From contig MTOQ01000073.1 in NCBI GenBank assembly GCA_002011735.1, positions 1 through 39,195 of the forward strand: a stretch of 39,195 bases of DNA, written 5' to 3'. The DNA comes from Nitrospirae bacterium JdFR-81 (GTDB taxonomy: Bacteria > Nitrospirota > Thermodesulfovibrionia > UBA6902). A program made the translations under genes and the position numbers. Positions 7,524-15,612 of this stretch are shown here, one piece after another; positions within the stretch are counted from its first letter, which is position 1; each line of letters begins with the position of its first letter. The notes under the pieces were generated by a model, which was not told the DNA's origin, made no database searches, and saw nothing but the letters and a program-made list of their open reading frames with translations.

Positions 7524-9284
7524 ATGATAAAAGCCGAGGCGCAAAAGTCAGTCGGTGTCCACAGAAAGACCCTGCTCAATGTCCTGGGTGTTGTCTATAT
7601 CCATCATAAAACGAGTGATGGAGGTGATATCTATCTCACAAGGTTTGCAGAGAGATACAGCAGACACCTCGAGATAGAGAACTGGTATGAGAAGGAGTGG
7701 TTCAATAAGAACAGGGTGAGGCTTGCAGGGACAGGCTCTGTATACAGGGTGCCCACAAAGGAGGTCGATGGGAAGGTGCTCAACCTCGTCATCAAGAACT
7801 CCAGGGTTGGTGAGGATGTGCCTGTTGACACCCACACCCTCCAGGAATTCTGTGACGCAGAGTTCAACAGTCCATGGGAGGAGTTCTCACTGGTTATGGA
7901 ACTGAGGGAGAGCATGTATGGTCCAAGGGATCTGAGGATAAACACGCAACTTCCGATGGCCATCTATGTCCCGCCCGAGAGGATGCAGATATGGCAGAGT
8001 GGCAGGTCAAAGGCAAAGATCAACAGGATAAGGGCAAAGCACCCAGGCATAGACCTTGATATACTGAAACAGTATAAGCTCATCTATAAGTGGATAGATG
8101 GGAAGGATCTGCTCCAGTTATTTAAACATATAGATATCGAAGAGGACAAAAGGCTTGAGCACCTCAGGATACTTGACAGGATGGTTATGGAGCATCTCAT
8201 GAAGAAGGGTTACCTCGTGGCTGACATGAAGCCAGAGCATATCATAATAAACGAGGAGGATTCAAAGAGGGTCGAGGAGCTTGGCAATTCAGGCCCAGGA
8301 AAACAGATAGAATACCTGTATGAACTCATCCATGCAGGGAGATACTCTGTGGTGGACTATGAATTGATGCTCAGGACACCAGAACACGAGGCCGAGGTCA
8401 AGAACTCAAGGAGACACTCCTATCTCGACGACCAGAGGGACAGGTTCATCCCCACGCCACTGCCACCCCATCTGTCCAGTATGGAGATAATGGGTGTCCC
8501 TTACATCTATGGCCATGCCGAGAGCACAGGAGGCCGCCTGTGGGTGGTTGGAAGGAACGCCCGATTATTCGATTACTTCCTTCCCGAGAGGTGGAGGAAG
8601 ACACCAAATATAAGACTCTCCAACAGGAAAGAGGTTTATTACACTGTAACAAAGGATAACATCCACCTCGTATGGAAGACATCAAGGGTGGGGGAGATAC
8701 CCGAAAAAGAGGAGGAGAGGTATCACCCAGGTCTTGGAGAGGCAGGAATAAACAGTCCGTTTGAGGAGTTTGCAATCGCCCATGAACTGACCAGGCTCGG
8801 CATCCCGTGTGTATATGTGAGGGCCATTTATATGACTGGAAGTCCGAAGATAGAGCCCTCTGTAGACCTGAGGAAGTATAAATCCCACAAGGATATACTT
8901 GACCCCGAGGGCAACCCTGTGCTCAGGGAGGACCACAATTATATAATGATCCAGGGATACTATAACGGGCCTGATGAGTGGGTTGCAAGACAGAAGGGCC
9001 CGCTGTATAGACCTGTTGATCTCGAGAGGGCTGTAACCGAGGGCCTGATAGACAGGGCACTCTGTATCAGGCTCCTTGCAGACACAAAGAAGAGGCTTGA
9101 GGATGTGGGATATGATGGCTCATTATTGAAACCCGATGACCTGCTCATTACTGTGGACAATCGTGGTGAGATAGTGATGGATGAATCAGGCAGGCCACTT
9201 GTGGTAATCTGTAACTTTGAGGTTATACTGAAACGCCCTCTCAATAGCCACCGTAGCTCAACAGGTAGAGCAGGGCATTCGTAA
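7524..9284 (+). CDS. Unrecognised protein with tandem kinase-like and pseudokinase-like halves
   Basis: I do not recognise this 586-aa protein as a named family. The first half reads like a protein-kinase fold. It has a glycine loop (AGTGSVYRV, 68-76), VIK lysine K91, a possible helix-C glutamate in FNSPWEEFSLVMEL (114-127), a catalytic-loop-like VADMKPEHIII (232-242, D234/K236/H239) and VVDYE (276-280) in the DFG position. The second half repeats the layout: LVWKTSRVGE (382-391) parallels LVIKNSRVGE (88-97), and INSPFEEFAIAHEL (409-422) parallels 114-127. It has LLKPDDLLI (534-542) and CNFE (563-566), so the catalytic and metal aspartates are missing. It follows pckG by 37 nt. The last 12 codons lie in the tRNA-Thr gene. 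Kinase activity is inferred, not shown. Confidence 0.8.
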   Translation: MIKAEAQKSVGVHRKTLLNVLGVVYIHHKTSDGGDIYLTRFAERYSRHLEIENWYEKEWFNKNRVRLAGTGSVYRVPTKEVDGKVLNLVIKNSRVGEDVPVDTHTLQEFCDAEFNSPWEEFSLVMELRESMYGPRDLRINTQLPMAIYVPPERMQIWQSGRSKAKINRIRAKHPGIDLDILKQYKLIYKWIDGKDLLQLFKHIDIEEDKRLEHLRILDRMVMEHLMKKGYLVADMKPEHIIINEEDSKRVEELGNSGPGKQIEYLYELIHAGRYSVVDYELMLRTPEHEAEVKNSRRHSYLDDQRDRFIPTPLPPHLSSMEIMGVPYIYGHAESTGGRLWVVGRNARLFDYFLPERWRKTPNIRLSNRKEVYYTVTKDNIHLVWKTSRVGEIPEKEEERYHPGLGEAGINSPFEEFAIAHELTRLGIPCVYVRAIYMTGSPKIEPSVDLRKYKSHKDILDPEGNPVLREDHNYIMIQGYYNGPDEWVARQKGPLYRPVDLERAVTEGLIDRALCIRLLADTKKRLEDVGYDGSLLKPDDLLITVDNRGEIVMDESGRPLVVICNFEVILKRPLNSHRSSTGRAGHS

Positions 9285-9319
9285 TGCTCAGGTTAGGGGT
9301 TCGAGTCCCCTCGGTGGCT
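9247..9319 (+). tRNA. tRNA-Thr (anticodon CGT)
   Basis: A full cloverleaf can be drawn. The acceptor stem is GCCACCG/CGGTGGC with 7 perfect pairs, and the D stem GCTC/GAGC has an AACAGGTA loop. The anticodon stem is GGGCA/TGCTC (one G-T pair) with loop TTCGTAA, giving anticodon C9280-G9281-T9282. The variable loop has 5 nt and the T arm is AGGGG-TTCGAGT-CCCCT. The discriminator is T and CCA is not encoded. The preceding ORF on the same strand overlaps it by 38 nt, so the tRNA may be processed out of that mRNA. Confidence 0.96.
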
Positions 9320-9331
9320 CTTCCTATCAAC

Positions 9332-9604
9332 TCACTTTGACCCGACGGCCTCCTTCTTCCTGTCATCCTGCTTCTTTGTGCCCTCTGTGGCCTTCTTTGC
9401 CTCTTCCATCGCCTTCTTTCTCTCAGGAGATGGATAGTCTGTCACATACCAGCCACTGCCCTTGAGCACAAAAGATGTGTTGGTTATCAGCCTCTTCAAT
9501 TCTCCCCCGCAATGTTCACATGTGGAAAGGGGATCGTCCGTTATCTTCTGTGTGACCTCGAACTGGTCATTACAACTTGTGCATTTGTATTCATAAATCG
9601 GCAT
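9332..9604 (-). CDS. FmdB-family zinc-ribbon protein
   Basis: This small 90-aa protein begins [11 protein letters not shown] and carries CxxC...CxxC (CTSC at about 8-11, CEHC at about 29-32), the putative regulatory FmdB zinc ribbon. [10 protein letters not shown] follows, then a charged Lys/Glu-rich low-complexity tail (54-90), as is common in the family. Its function is poorly defined; FmdB was named from the formamidase/amidase regulon. GGGAGGGTGAG precedes the ATG. It has its own promoter overlapping the end of the RlmD-like gene. Confidence 0.88.
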   Translation of the reverse strand: MPIYEYKCTSCNDQFEVTQKITDDPLSTCEHCGGELKRLITNTSFVLKGSGWYVTDYPSPERKKAMEEAKKATEGTKKQDDRKKEAVGSK

Positions 9605-9668
9605 AATCTCACCCTCCCTATATAGCTCTTATTGAGTTATGGTGTGCACGAAGACAGGGCTAATATAA

Positions 9669-9698
9669 AATATATCATACCCCGGCAGGGTTTGACAA
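9669..9698 (-). promoter_or_regulatory. Sigma70-type promoter for fmdB-like gene
   Basis: On the - strand TTGTCA (9698-9693) and TATATT (9674-9669) are spaced by 18 nt, each with one mismatch. The -35 lies directly after the stop of the RlmD-like gene (9701). The leader to fmdB is about 55-60 nt. Confidence 0.5.
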
Positions 9699-9700
9699 GC

Positions 9701-10981
9701 TCAGACCAGGAGGTCGAGCACCATAAGGCTCTCTATATGGGGTGTGCGGGGAAAGAAGTTATATGCCCTGAAGAAACTGATCCTGTACCTCTCCATGAGC
9801 ATCTTCACATCCCTGGCCTGCGTGGACTGGTTACAGGATACATAGATGATCCTCCTCGGAAGCCTCCTCAGGAGGGCCTTTATTATCTTCTTGCTCAGGC
9901 CTGCCCTGGGAGGATCCAGTATCACCACCGATGGCTCACCTGCACCCCTCAGGAAGACTTCGGCCCTCTCACCTATGACCCTGTAGTTTTTTAGACCATT
10001 AACCTTACAGTTATATTCTGCAAGCCTTGCAGACTCCTCCTCGCTCTCCACAAATGTAACCTCCCCTGCATCAAGACATATCCCTATTGCACCCACACCC
10101 GAGTATATATCATAGACCCTGTCGTCCTGAGAGACAAAACCCCTCAGATCCGTCATCATCTTCTCGAACTCATCCATATTGACCTGTAAAAAGGTAAGGT
10201 CAGAGAAGTATATCTCTCTATGGAGGAGCCTCTCCTTCAGGTATTCCTCACCGATCCTGTAGAGCACCTCTGTGACCACAGAGGCACTGAACATGGGGGA
10301 TGAATAGACGATCTTAAAGCCCCTGAGGCCCCCTATCCTGGAGACCTCTCCTGTGAGGTCAGGGAAGCCCTCCTCCTTGACATAGAGGGAGCCGATAACC
10401 TCTCCCTCCCTGTTACACCTCAGGGTCAGTGTCTTCAACTGATCCTCCCTGATGCGATGCCTCCTCAGGATCTCCTCTATGGAGAGGGCAACCCTGTTGA
10501 TAGAGTCTATGGCGAGTTTACATCCATAGATAGGCAGCTTGCTCCTCCCCTGCCTCCTGTAAAAGGCGATCCTCACCCCCTCAGGTGTATCCACAAAGTT
10601 CAGCTCAAGCTTGTTCCTGTAGTGATAGGGCCTTCCATGTGAGAGCTCAAAGTCCCCTATGTCTATCATGAAGGTCCTCTGGAAGAGCTCCTTCAGTATC
10701 TCGATCTTCCATTGTATCTCCTGAGGATAATCTATAATCTGCCAGGGCGAACAGCTCATGTAGTGTTCCTCCTCAGGTGGTATCCGCAGGGGTGAAGGTG
10801 TGACCACCTCCACCAGATCACCCTCAAGGTAATCCCTCTTCTTCCTGATGATCCTGACCCTGACCTCCTCCCCAGGGATCCCTCCCCACACAAAGACGGC
10901 CCTGCCCTCATAAAAGCCCAGGGCCTTGCCACCGAAGACAAACTTCTCAAGCCTTAGCCCTATGGTATCTCCCTTCCTCAT
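9701..10981 (-). CDS. RlmD/TrmA-family RNA (uracil-5-)-methyltransferase
   Basis: The product is predicted to methylate C5 of uridine in 23S rRNA or tRNA using SAM. The 426-aa protein has an N-terminal TRAM-like domain (about 1-60: RLEKFVFGGKALGFYEGRAVFVWGGIPGE). A Rossmann methyltransferase domain has VYDIYSGVGAIGI and DPPRAGLSKKI, and the catalytic Cys is in YVSCNQSTQARD. The usual four-Cys [4Fe-4S] site of RlmD is degenerate: only one Cys is seen at SCSPWQIIDYP where CxxxxxCxxC is normal, so it may be an iron-sulfur-free member. The ORF extends to 11086, but ATG 10981 starts the conserved region and avoids overlap with the upstream kinase gene (25 nt gap). The exact target base cannot be assigned. 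Confidence 0.85.
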   Translation of the reverse strand: MRKGDTIGLRLEKFVFGGKALGFYEGRAVFVWGGIPGEEVRVRIIRKKRDYLEGDLVEVVTPSPLRIPPEEEHYMSCSPWQIIDYPQEIQWKIEILKELFQRTFMIDIGDFELSHGRPYHYRNKLELNFVDTPEGVRIAFYRRQGRSKLPIYGCKLAIDSINRVALSIEEILRRHRIREDQLKTLTLRCNREGEVIGSLYVKEEGFPDLTGEVSRIGGLRGFKIVYSSPMFSASVVTEVLYRIGEEYLKERLLHREIYFSDLTFLQVNMDEFEKMMTDLRGFVSQDDRVYDIYSGVGAIGICLDAGEVTFVESEEESARLAEYNCKVNGLKNYRVIGERAEVFLRGAGEPSVVILDPPRAGLSKKIIKALLRRLPRRIIYVSCNQSTQARDVKMLMERYRISFFRAYNFFPRTPHIESLMVLDLLV

Positions 10982-11006
10982 AATGGAGTGAATTAATCCT
11001 GACGGC

Positions 11007-12341
11007 CTAACCCACTGGCAGACTGATCTTGAACACCGTGCCCTTTCCCACGTTGCTCTCGAACTCCACCCGTCCGTTGTGTGCAACGATTATCTTCTGG
11101 ACAAGGGCAAGTCCAAGGCCTGTGCCCTTCTCCTTTGTCGAGAAGAAGGGGAGGAACACCTTATCCCTGATATCATCGGCTATCCCTGTGCCTGTATCCC
11201 TTATACTGATCATCGCCATCTCTCCGTGCAGGGAAGTCTCTACATCAAGCATACCTCCATCAGGCATGGATTCAATCGCATTGACAAGGAGGTTCGTGAT
11301 AGCCTGCCTGAGGAGTGTCTCGTCTGCCTTCACCATCAGGGTGTCGTGTGTCTTTATAGATAGCCTGATAGAGTCCCTGTCGCCTACCACTGCAGAGGCT
11401 GTATCCTCTATCAGCCTGTTGAGATCAACCGTTGTCTTATTCAGCACGGTGGGCTTGGCAAACGAGAGGAGCTCTGATATAACCATGTCCATACCCCTTA
11501 TCTCTGACAGTATGGACTCCACAGATGGCCTGTTGGCCTCGTCTATATTCCTCTTGAGGAGCCTTGCATAGCCTGCTATCACTGACATGGAGTTTCTGAG
11601 CTCATGTGCTATGCCAGCGGACATCTCACCAAGCTGTGAGAGCCTCTCCTTGAGCCTCACCTCCTCCTGCAGTGCCTTTATATCCGTGAGGTCTGTAAAG
11701 ATGAGGAGCATCCCTATGGCCTCGCCTGATTTATTCCTCAGTTGAGAGGTGGTCACCCCGAGCCACAGATGCCTGCCGTCCCTTGCTGTATAAGGATACT
11801 CAGCCCTTGTGATGCTCCTCTTATCCCTTAGGATGCTGACTATAGGCTCCCCGAAGACCTCCATAGAGTCCATCCCGACCACATCCTCTGAACTCAGGCC
11901 GAGTATCTGTTCGGCTGCACGGTTTATACTCCTTATCCTCATCTCGTTGTCCATGCTTATAACCCCGCTCGGGATGCTCTGGAGGATATTGTCGCTGTAG
12001 GCCTCTATCATCCCTGCCCTCTCCTCGGCCTGGGCCTTAAGCCGTGCAAGCTCCCTCTCCTTCTCCTTGAGTTTGCTGACAAGCTCGTGGAAGGTATCGA
12101 CCACAAAGCCCACCTCTGTCTCCTCATCCCCCTGCCCCTGATCCCTCAACATCCTCCTCTGCCTTGAGAGATAGAGTCTCAGTATAGAGTAGGCCGAGAT
12201 GGTCAGCACAAGGGCCACGATAGGAAGGATTGCACCCGTAATGGTGCCACTCAGGTAGGAGGCTACAACCATGCCAAGAAAGAGGCCTGAAAGCCCGATT
12301 ATAAGATAGATGAGGATATCTCTACCCGTCCTGTCTCCCAT
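11007..12341 (-). CDS. Membrane PAS-domain sensor histidine kinase (orphan)
   Basis: This 444-aa sensor kinase is predicted to autophosphorylate and pass phosphate to a response regulator not encoded nearby. It has two membrane segments with almost no external loop (about 10-30 and 36-54). A charged coiled coil (82-112) and a PAS domain (about 115-225, IPSGVISMDNEMRIRSIN) follow. HisKA has the phospho-acceptor in IAHELRN (H246). The ATPase domain has DTGTGIADDIRDKVFLPFFSTKEKGTGLGLAL, an NtrB-like style. The absence of a periplasmic sensor suggests a membrane or cytoplasmic signal via PAS. It lies 12 nt after pilD within the rimP-nusA-recG run. Confidence 0.93.
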   Translation of the reverse strand: MGDRTGRDILIYLIIGLSGLFLGMVVASYLSGTITGAILPIVALVLTISAYSILRLYLSRQRRMLRDQGQGDEETEVGFVVDTFHELVSKLKEKERELARLKAQAEERAGMIEAYSDNILQSIPSGVISMDNEMRIRSINRAAEQILGLSSEDVVGMDSMEVFGEPIVSILRDKRSITRAEYPYTARDGRHLWLGVTTSQLRNKSGEAIGMLLIFTDLTDIKALQEEVRLKERLSQLGEMSAGIAHELRNSMSVIAGYARLLKRNIDEANRPSVESILSEIRGMDMVISELLSFAKPTVLNKTTVDLNRLIEDTASAVVGDRDSIRLSIKTHDTLMVKADETLLRQAITNLLVNAIESMPDGGMLDVETSLHGEMAMISIRDTGTGIADDIRDKVFLPFFSTKEKGTGLGLALVQKIIVAHNGRVEFESNVGKGTVFKISLPVG

Positions 12342-12353
12342 ACCACACCCTGA

Positions 12354-13151
12354 TCAGACATAAGGCCTGGAGAGATACCAATGGAGGATCTCCTGCCCTG
12401 ACAGGAGACTAACGAGTGCACCAAGGGCAAGGAATGGGCCAAATGGTATCCTCACACCCCACCTCTGTCTGTTGTAAAAGATGACCATCATCCCCACTAT
12501 TGAGCCAGCAAGACTGCCGATGAATGTGGTGAGTATGACCCCTTTATAACCAAGCATCCCTCCAACCACCGCCATCAGCTTTATATCCCCTCCACCCATC
12601 GCATCCTTCCTGAATATGGCCTTCCCAACTATGGCGATCATATAGAAGAGGCCACCACCTGATAGCATACCAATAAGAGAGGATTTGAAGCCAAGGAGGT
12701 CATGCCTGAAGAAGGGATCAGGGAGGATCGTCGCCCCGAAGACGAGGGAGATCGGTATCCATGGAATGGTTATACGATCAGGGATTATCTGGAACTCAAG
12801 ATCTATGAAGGTAATCACTATCAGGGAGGAGACGAAGAACAGGTATATCACGAGGAGAAGGGGGCTCTCAGAACCAAACCTGTGCAATACAGACACAAAC
12901 AATAAGGCGTTAAGTGCCTCCACCAATGGATATCTGATGGATATCCTGGAACCACACTCCCTGCACCTGCCCTTCAGAAGGATGTAGCTTATTATCGGTA
13001 TATTGTCATAGAACCTTATGGGCCTTCCACAGGAGGGACACATAGAGGAGGGCATGATTATCGAGATGTCCCTGGGGAGCCGGTATATACATACATTCAG
13101 AAAAGAACCTATGACCGCACCCAAGATGAATACTATGATATACCCAATCAT
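12354..13151 (-). CDS. pilD: Prepilin peptidase / N-methyltransferase (A24)
   Basis: This membrane aspartic protease cleaves type IV prepilin or type II pseudopilin leader peptides and N-methylates the new N-terminus. At 265 aa it has normal length. The N-terminal zinc site is present as C38/C41 and C63/C66 (CPSCGRP ... CRECG). Catalytic aspartates are in FIDLEFQIIPD and in GGGDIKLMA, and multiple membrane segments follow. It starts inside the upstream small gene (ATGA overlap). No pilin or secretion genes are in the window, but an ExeA-like ATPase lies in the chemosensory operon. Confidence 0.95.
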   Translation of the reverse strand: MIGYIIVFILGAVIGSFLNVCIYRLPRDISIIMPSSMCPSCGRPIRFYDNIPIISYILLKGRCRECGSRISIRYPLVEALNALLFVSVLHRFGSESPLLLVIYLFFVSSLIVITFIDLEFQIIPDRITIPWIPISLVFGATILPDPFFRHDLLGFKSSLIGMLSGGGLFYMIAIVGKAIFRKDAMGGGDIKLMAVVGGMLGYKGVILTTFIGSLAGSIVGMMVIFYNRQRWGVRIPFGPFLALGALVSLLSGQEILHWYLSRPYV

Positions 13152-13462
13152 TCCGGTAGTTTGCTCAGCTCCCTTGCCTTCTCCTTGTGGTCTCTTATCA
13201 TCGCCCTTAGACCCTTGATCTCGTTAATCGCCTGTTTTATCACAAAGTCATCTGATGAGACCCTCTCACCCTTTTCATCAAGCTCGCATATCCTCCTGCC
13301 GATATCCCTGTATAGCTCATCGATCCTGTCCTCGATCCTGCTGCTCTCATAAAGGTGTCTTGCAATCAATGTCTCTGCCCTTATCCTGTCTGCAAGAAAC
13401 GCGGCCATCCATTTAATCCTGTTTAATCCTTCCCTTATGCTCCTCCTTATAATGCCAAGCAT
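13148..13462 (-). CDS. Small predicted coiled-coil protein, unknown function
   Basis: I do not recognise this 104-aa protein. It is almost entirely charged helix, rich in Arg, Glu and Lys (for example RIEDRIDELYRDIGRRICELDEKGE), with a slightly hydrophobic N-terminus (IKWMAAFLADRI). It has no signal peptide. Translation seems coupled to pilD through a 4-nt ATGA overlap, and recG ends 20 nt upstream. The tight packing supports it being a real gene. A role with the membrane peptidase or pilus assembly is only a guess from position. Confidence 0.7.
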   Translation of the reverse strand: MLGIIRRSIREGLNRIKWMAAFLADRIRAETLIARHLYESSRIEDRIDELYRDIGRRICELDEKGERVSSDDFVIKQAINEIKGLRAMIRDHKEKARELSKLPE

Positions 13463-13482
13463 AGCCCTTGAGAGACTCGAAT

Positions 13483-15612
13483 CTAACTCTTTATCAATTC
13501 GAGTCTACCCATCCACCTCCTGTTTAAGAACTCCCTTAAAAGGGGATAGTCTCTCAATCCTGGGTCAGCATCAGCGAGTGCAAACGCCTCACGCCTCGAT
13601 ATCTCGAGTAGATCGACATCCCTGATGATATTGGCCACCCTGAGATCAGGCATGCCTGACTGCCTGGTGCCAAAGAACTCGCCAGGCCCCCTTATGAGGA
13701 GGTCCTCCTCAGCGATCTTGAAGCCATCACTGGTTGACTCCATTGCCTTGAGCCTCCTGTGTGCCTCCTCTGTAAACGGGGGATATGCCAGGAGTATACA
13801 GTAAGACTCATGGGTGCCCCTCCCTATCCTCCCCCTCAACTGGTGTAGCTGGGCGAGTCCGAACCTCTCTGCATGGACGATGAGCATCAATGAGGCATTG
13901 GGCACATCCACACCAACCTCTATCACCGTGGTTGCCACCAGGATATCGATCTCACCTGACTTGAATCTCAGCATAACAGCCTCCCTCTCTGATGCGTTCA
14001 TCCTCCCATGGACAAGCCCCACCCTCCTCTCGGGGAAGACCCTCCTGAGCGCCTCCGCACCCTCTATTGCCGTCTTGAGGTCGAGCCTCTCCGAGCCCTC
14101 TATAAGGGGATAGACCACATACGCCTGCCTGCCCTTTGAGAGCTCATCCTCTATAAGGGAATATATCTTCTCCTTCATCGAGGGGAAGAATACCTTTGTC
14201 AGGACAGGCCTCCTGCCAGGAGGGAGCTCGTCTATAACGGATATGTCAAGGTCTCCATAAAGCGTGAGTGCAAGTGTGCGGGGTATGGGGGTGGCGGTCA
14301 TCACAAGCACATCAGGATTCACCCCCTTGCGCCTCAGGCTCGCCCTCTGGATGACGCCAAACTTGTGCTGTTCATCGATTATTGTGAGCCCCAGCCTGTT
14401 AAACCTGACCCTCTCCTGTATCAGGGCATGGGTTCCTATCACTATGTGTGCATCTCCCCTCTGTATCTCCTCAAGGGGTTTGTCCTTTGTCCCTGATGTG
14501 AGCATCACCACATTGAGCCCGAGCCCCTCGACCATCCTGTGGATATTTATATAATGCTGCTCAGCGAGTATCTCTGTAGGGGCCATGAGGCACGATTGAT
14601 AACCACTGCCAACGGCCTTGAGCATGGCAGCGAGTGCAACCACGGTCTTGCCACAGCCCACATCACCATGGACCAGCCTGTTCATCGGCAGGGGAGACTC
14701 CATATCCTCCATTATCTGTCCTATCACCCTCTTCTGTGCAGAGGTCAGCTCAAAGGGCAGTGCCTCGATAAACCTCCTCACGAGCCCGTCACCATCCTTG
14801 AACGAGATACCAAGCTCAACAGACTCGTTCCTCTTCATGATGGCAAGGCCGAGCTCAAGGAGGAAGAGCTCGTCAAAGGCAAGCCTCCTGTGGGCAGGGC
14901 TCAGACCCCTGTTGAGGGCCTCTATATCGGCCTCCCCTTCGGGGAAATGGACCTCCATCAACGATTCCCTGAGTGGCATCAGACCGTTCCTCTTTAATAT
15001 ATCCCCTGGGACATAATCCTCTATAAGGTCCTTATGGGTGGTGATGATATTATACATCAGTGTCCTGAGCTGTTTCGTTGATATCCCCTCTGTGGCCTTG
15101 TAGACAGGCACGATCCTTGATGTGTGGATAAACCTGCTCTCTGTATCCACGGGCTCGAAGACAGGGTTCTCCATCTCAAAGCCAGGGGCTGCGAAAGAAC
15201 GGGGCTTCACAACACCACTCAGTATGATCCTCTGACCCTTTCTGAAGTGTTTCTCAAGATAGGGCTGGTTGAACCACTTGCAATAGAGCACCGCTGAGCC
15301 ATCGGTGACCGCTATCTCGAATATCTTCAGCCTCTTCTTCGGGGTTGTGACAACACCTTTGGATATGACCTCACCGGTTGTGGTCTCAAGCTGTCCATAT
15401 CTCAGCTCCGAGAGCCTCTTTATGACCCTCCTGTCCTCATATCGCCACGGGATGTAGTAGAAGAGATCATGGAGGGTCTTGATCCCTAACCTCTGAAGGA
15501 GTCTTGCCCTCTGAGGCCCTATGCCCTTCAGATACTGAACAGGCGTGTCAATGGATATTGCAGGCCTCCTGTTGAGGACCCTCTCAGGGTTCTTGTTATT
15601 CAGCCTGTTCAT
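13483..15612 (-). CDS. recG: ATP-dependent DNA helicase RecG
   Basis: RecG remodels stalled replication forks and branch-migrates Holliday junctions. The 709-aa protein carries the wedge/OB region N-terminally (VQYLKGIGPQRARLLQRLGI, then LHDLFYYIPWRYEDRR). Superfamily 2 motifs follow: GDVGCGKTVVA (Walker A), DEQHKFGV (DExH), MTATPIPRTLALTLYGD, then VATTVIEVGVDVPNA and QLRGRIGRG. ATG 15612 overlaps the end of nusA by 17 nt, indicating co-translation. Confidence 0.97.
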   Translation of the reverse strand: MNRLNNKNPERVLNRRPAISIDTPVQYLKGIGPQRARLLQRLGIKTLHDLFYYIPWRYEDRRVIKRLSELRYGQLETTTGEVISKGVVTTPKKRLKIFEIAVTDGSAVLYCKWFNQPYLEKHFRKGQRIILSGVVKPRSFAAPGFEMENPVFEPVDTESRFIHTSRIVPVYKATEGISTKQLRTLMYNIITTHKDLIEDYVPGDILKRNGLMPLRESLMEVHFPEGEADIEALNRGLSPAHRRLAFDELFLLELGLAIMKRNESVELGISFKDGDGLVRRFIEALPFELTSAQKRVIGQIMEDMESPLPMNRLVHGDVGCGKTVVALAAMLKAVGSGYQSCLMAPTEILAEQHYINIHRMVEGLGLNVVMLTSGTKDKPLEEIQRGDAHIVIGTHALIQERVRFNRLGLTIIDEQHKFGVIQRASLRRKGVNPDVLVMTATPIPRTLALTLYGDLDISVIDELPPGRRPVLTKVFFPSMKEKIYSLIEDELSKGRQAYVVYPLIEGSERLDLKTAIEGAEALRRVFPERRVGLVHGRMNASEREAVMLRFKSGEIDILVATTVIEVGVDVPNASLMLIVHAERFGLAQLHQLRGRIGRGTHESYCILLAYPPFTEEAHRRLKAMESTSDGFKIAEEDLLIRGPGEFFGTRQSGMPDLRVANIIRDVDLLEISRREAFALADADPGLRDYPLLREFLNRRWMGRLELIKS

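Noticed and set aside
9247-9319. tRNA gene as an integration site for a mobile element
   Set aside because: No integrase gene and no direct repeat of the tRNA 3' end were seen nearby; the overlap is at the 5' side of the tRNA and the neighbours look chromosomal.
13478-13505. TTCGAGTCT-like sequence between recG and the small gene, resembling a tRNA T arm
   Set aside because: No matching stem or cloverleaf can be built; it overlaps the recG stop.
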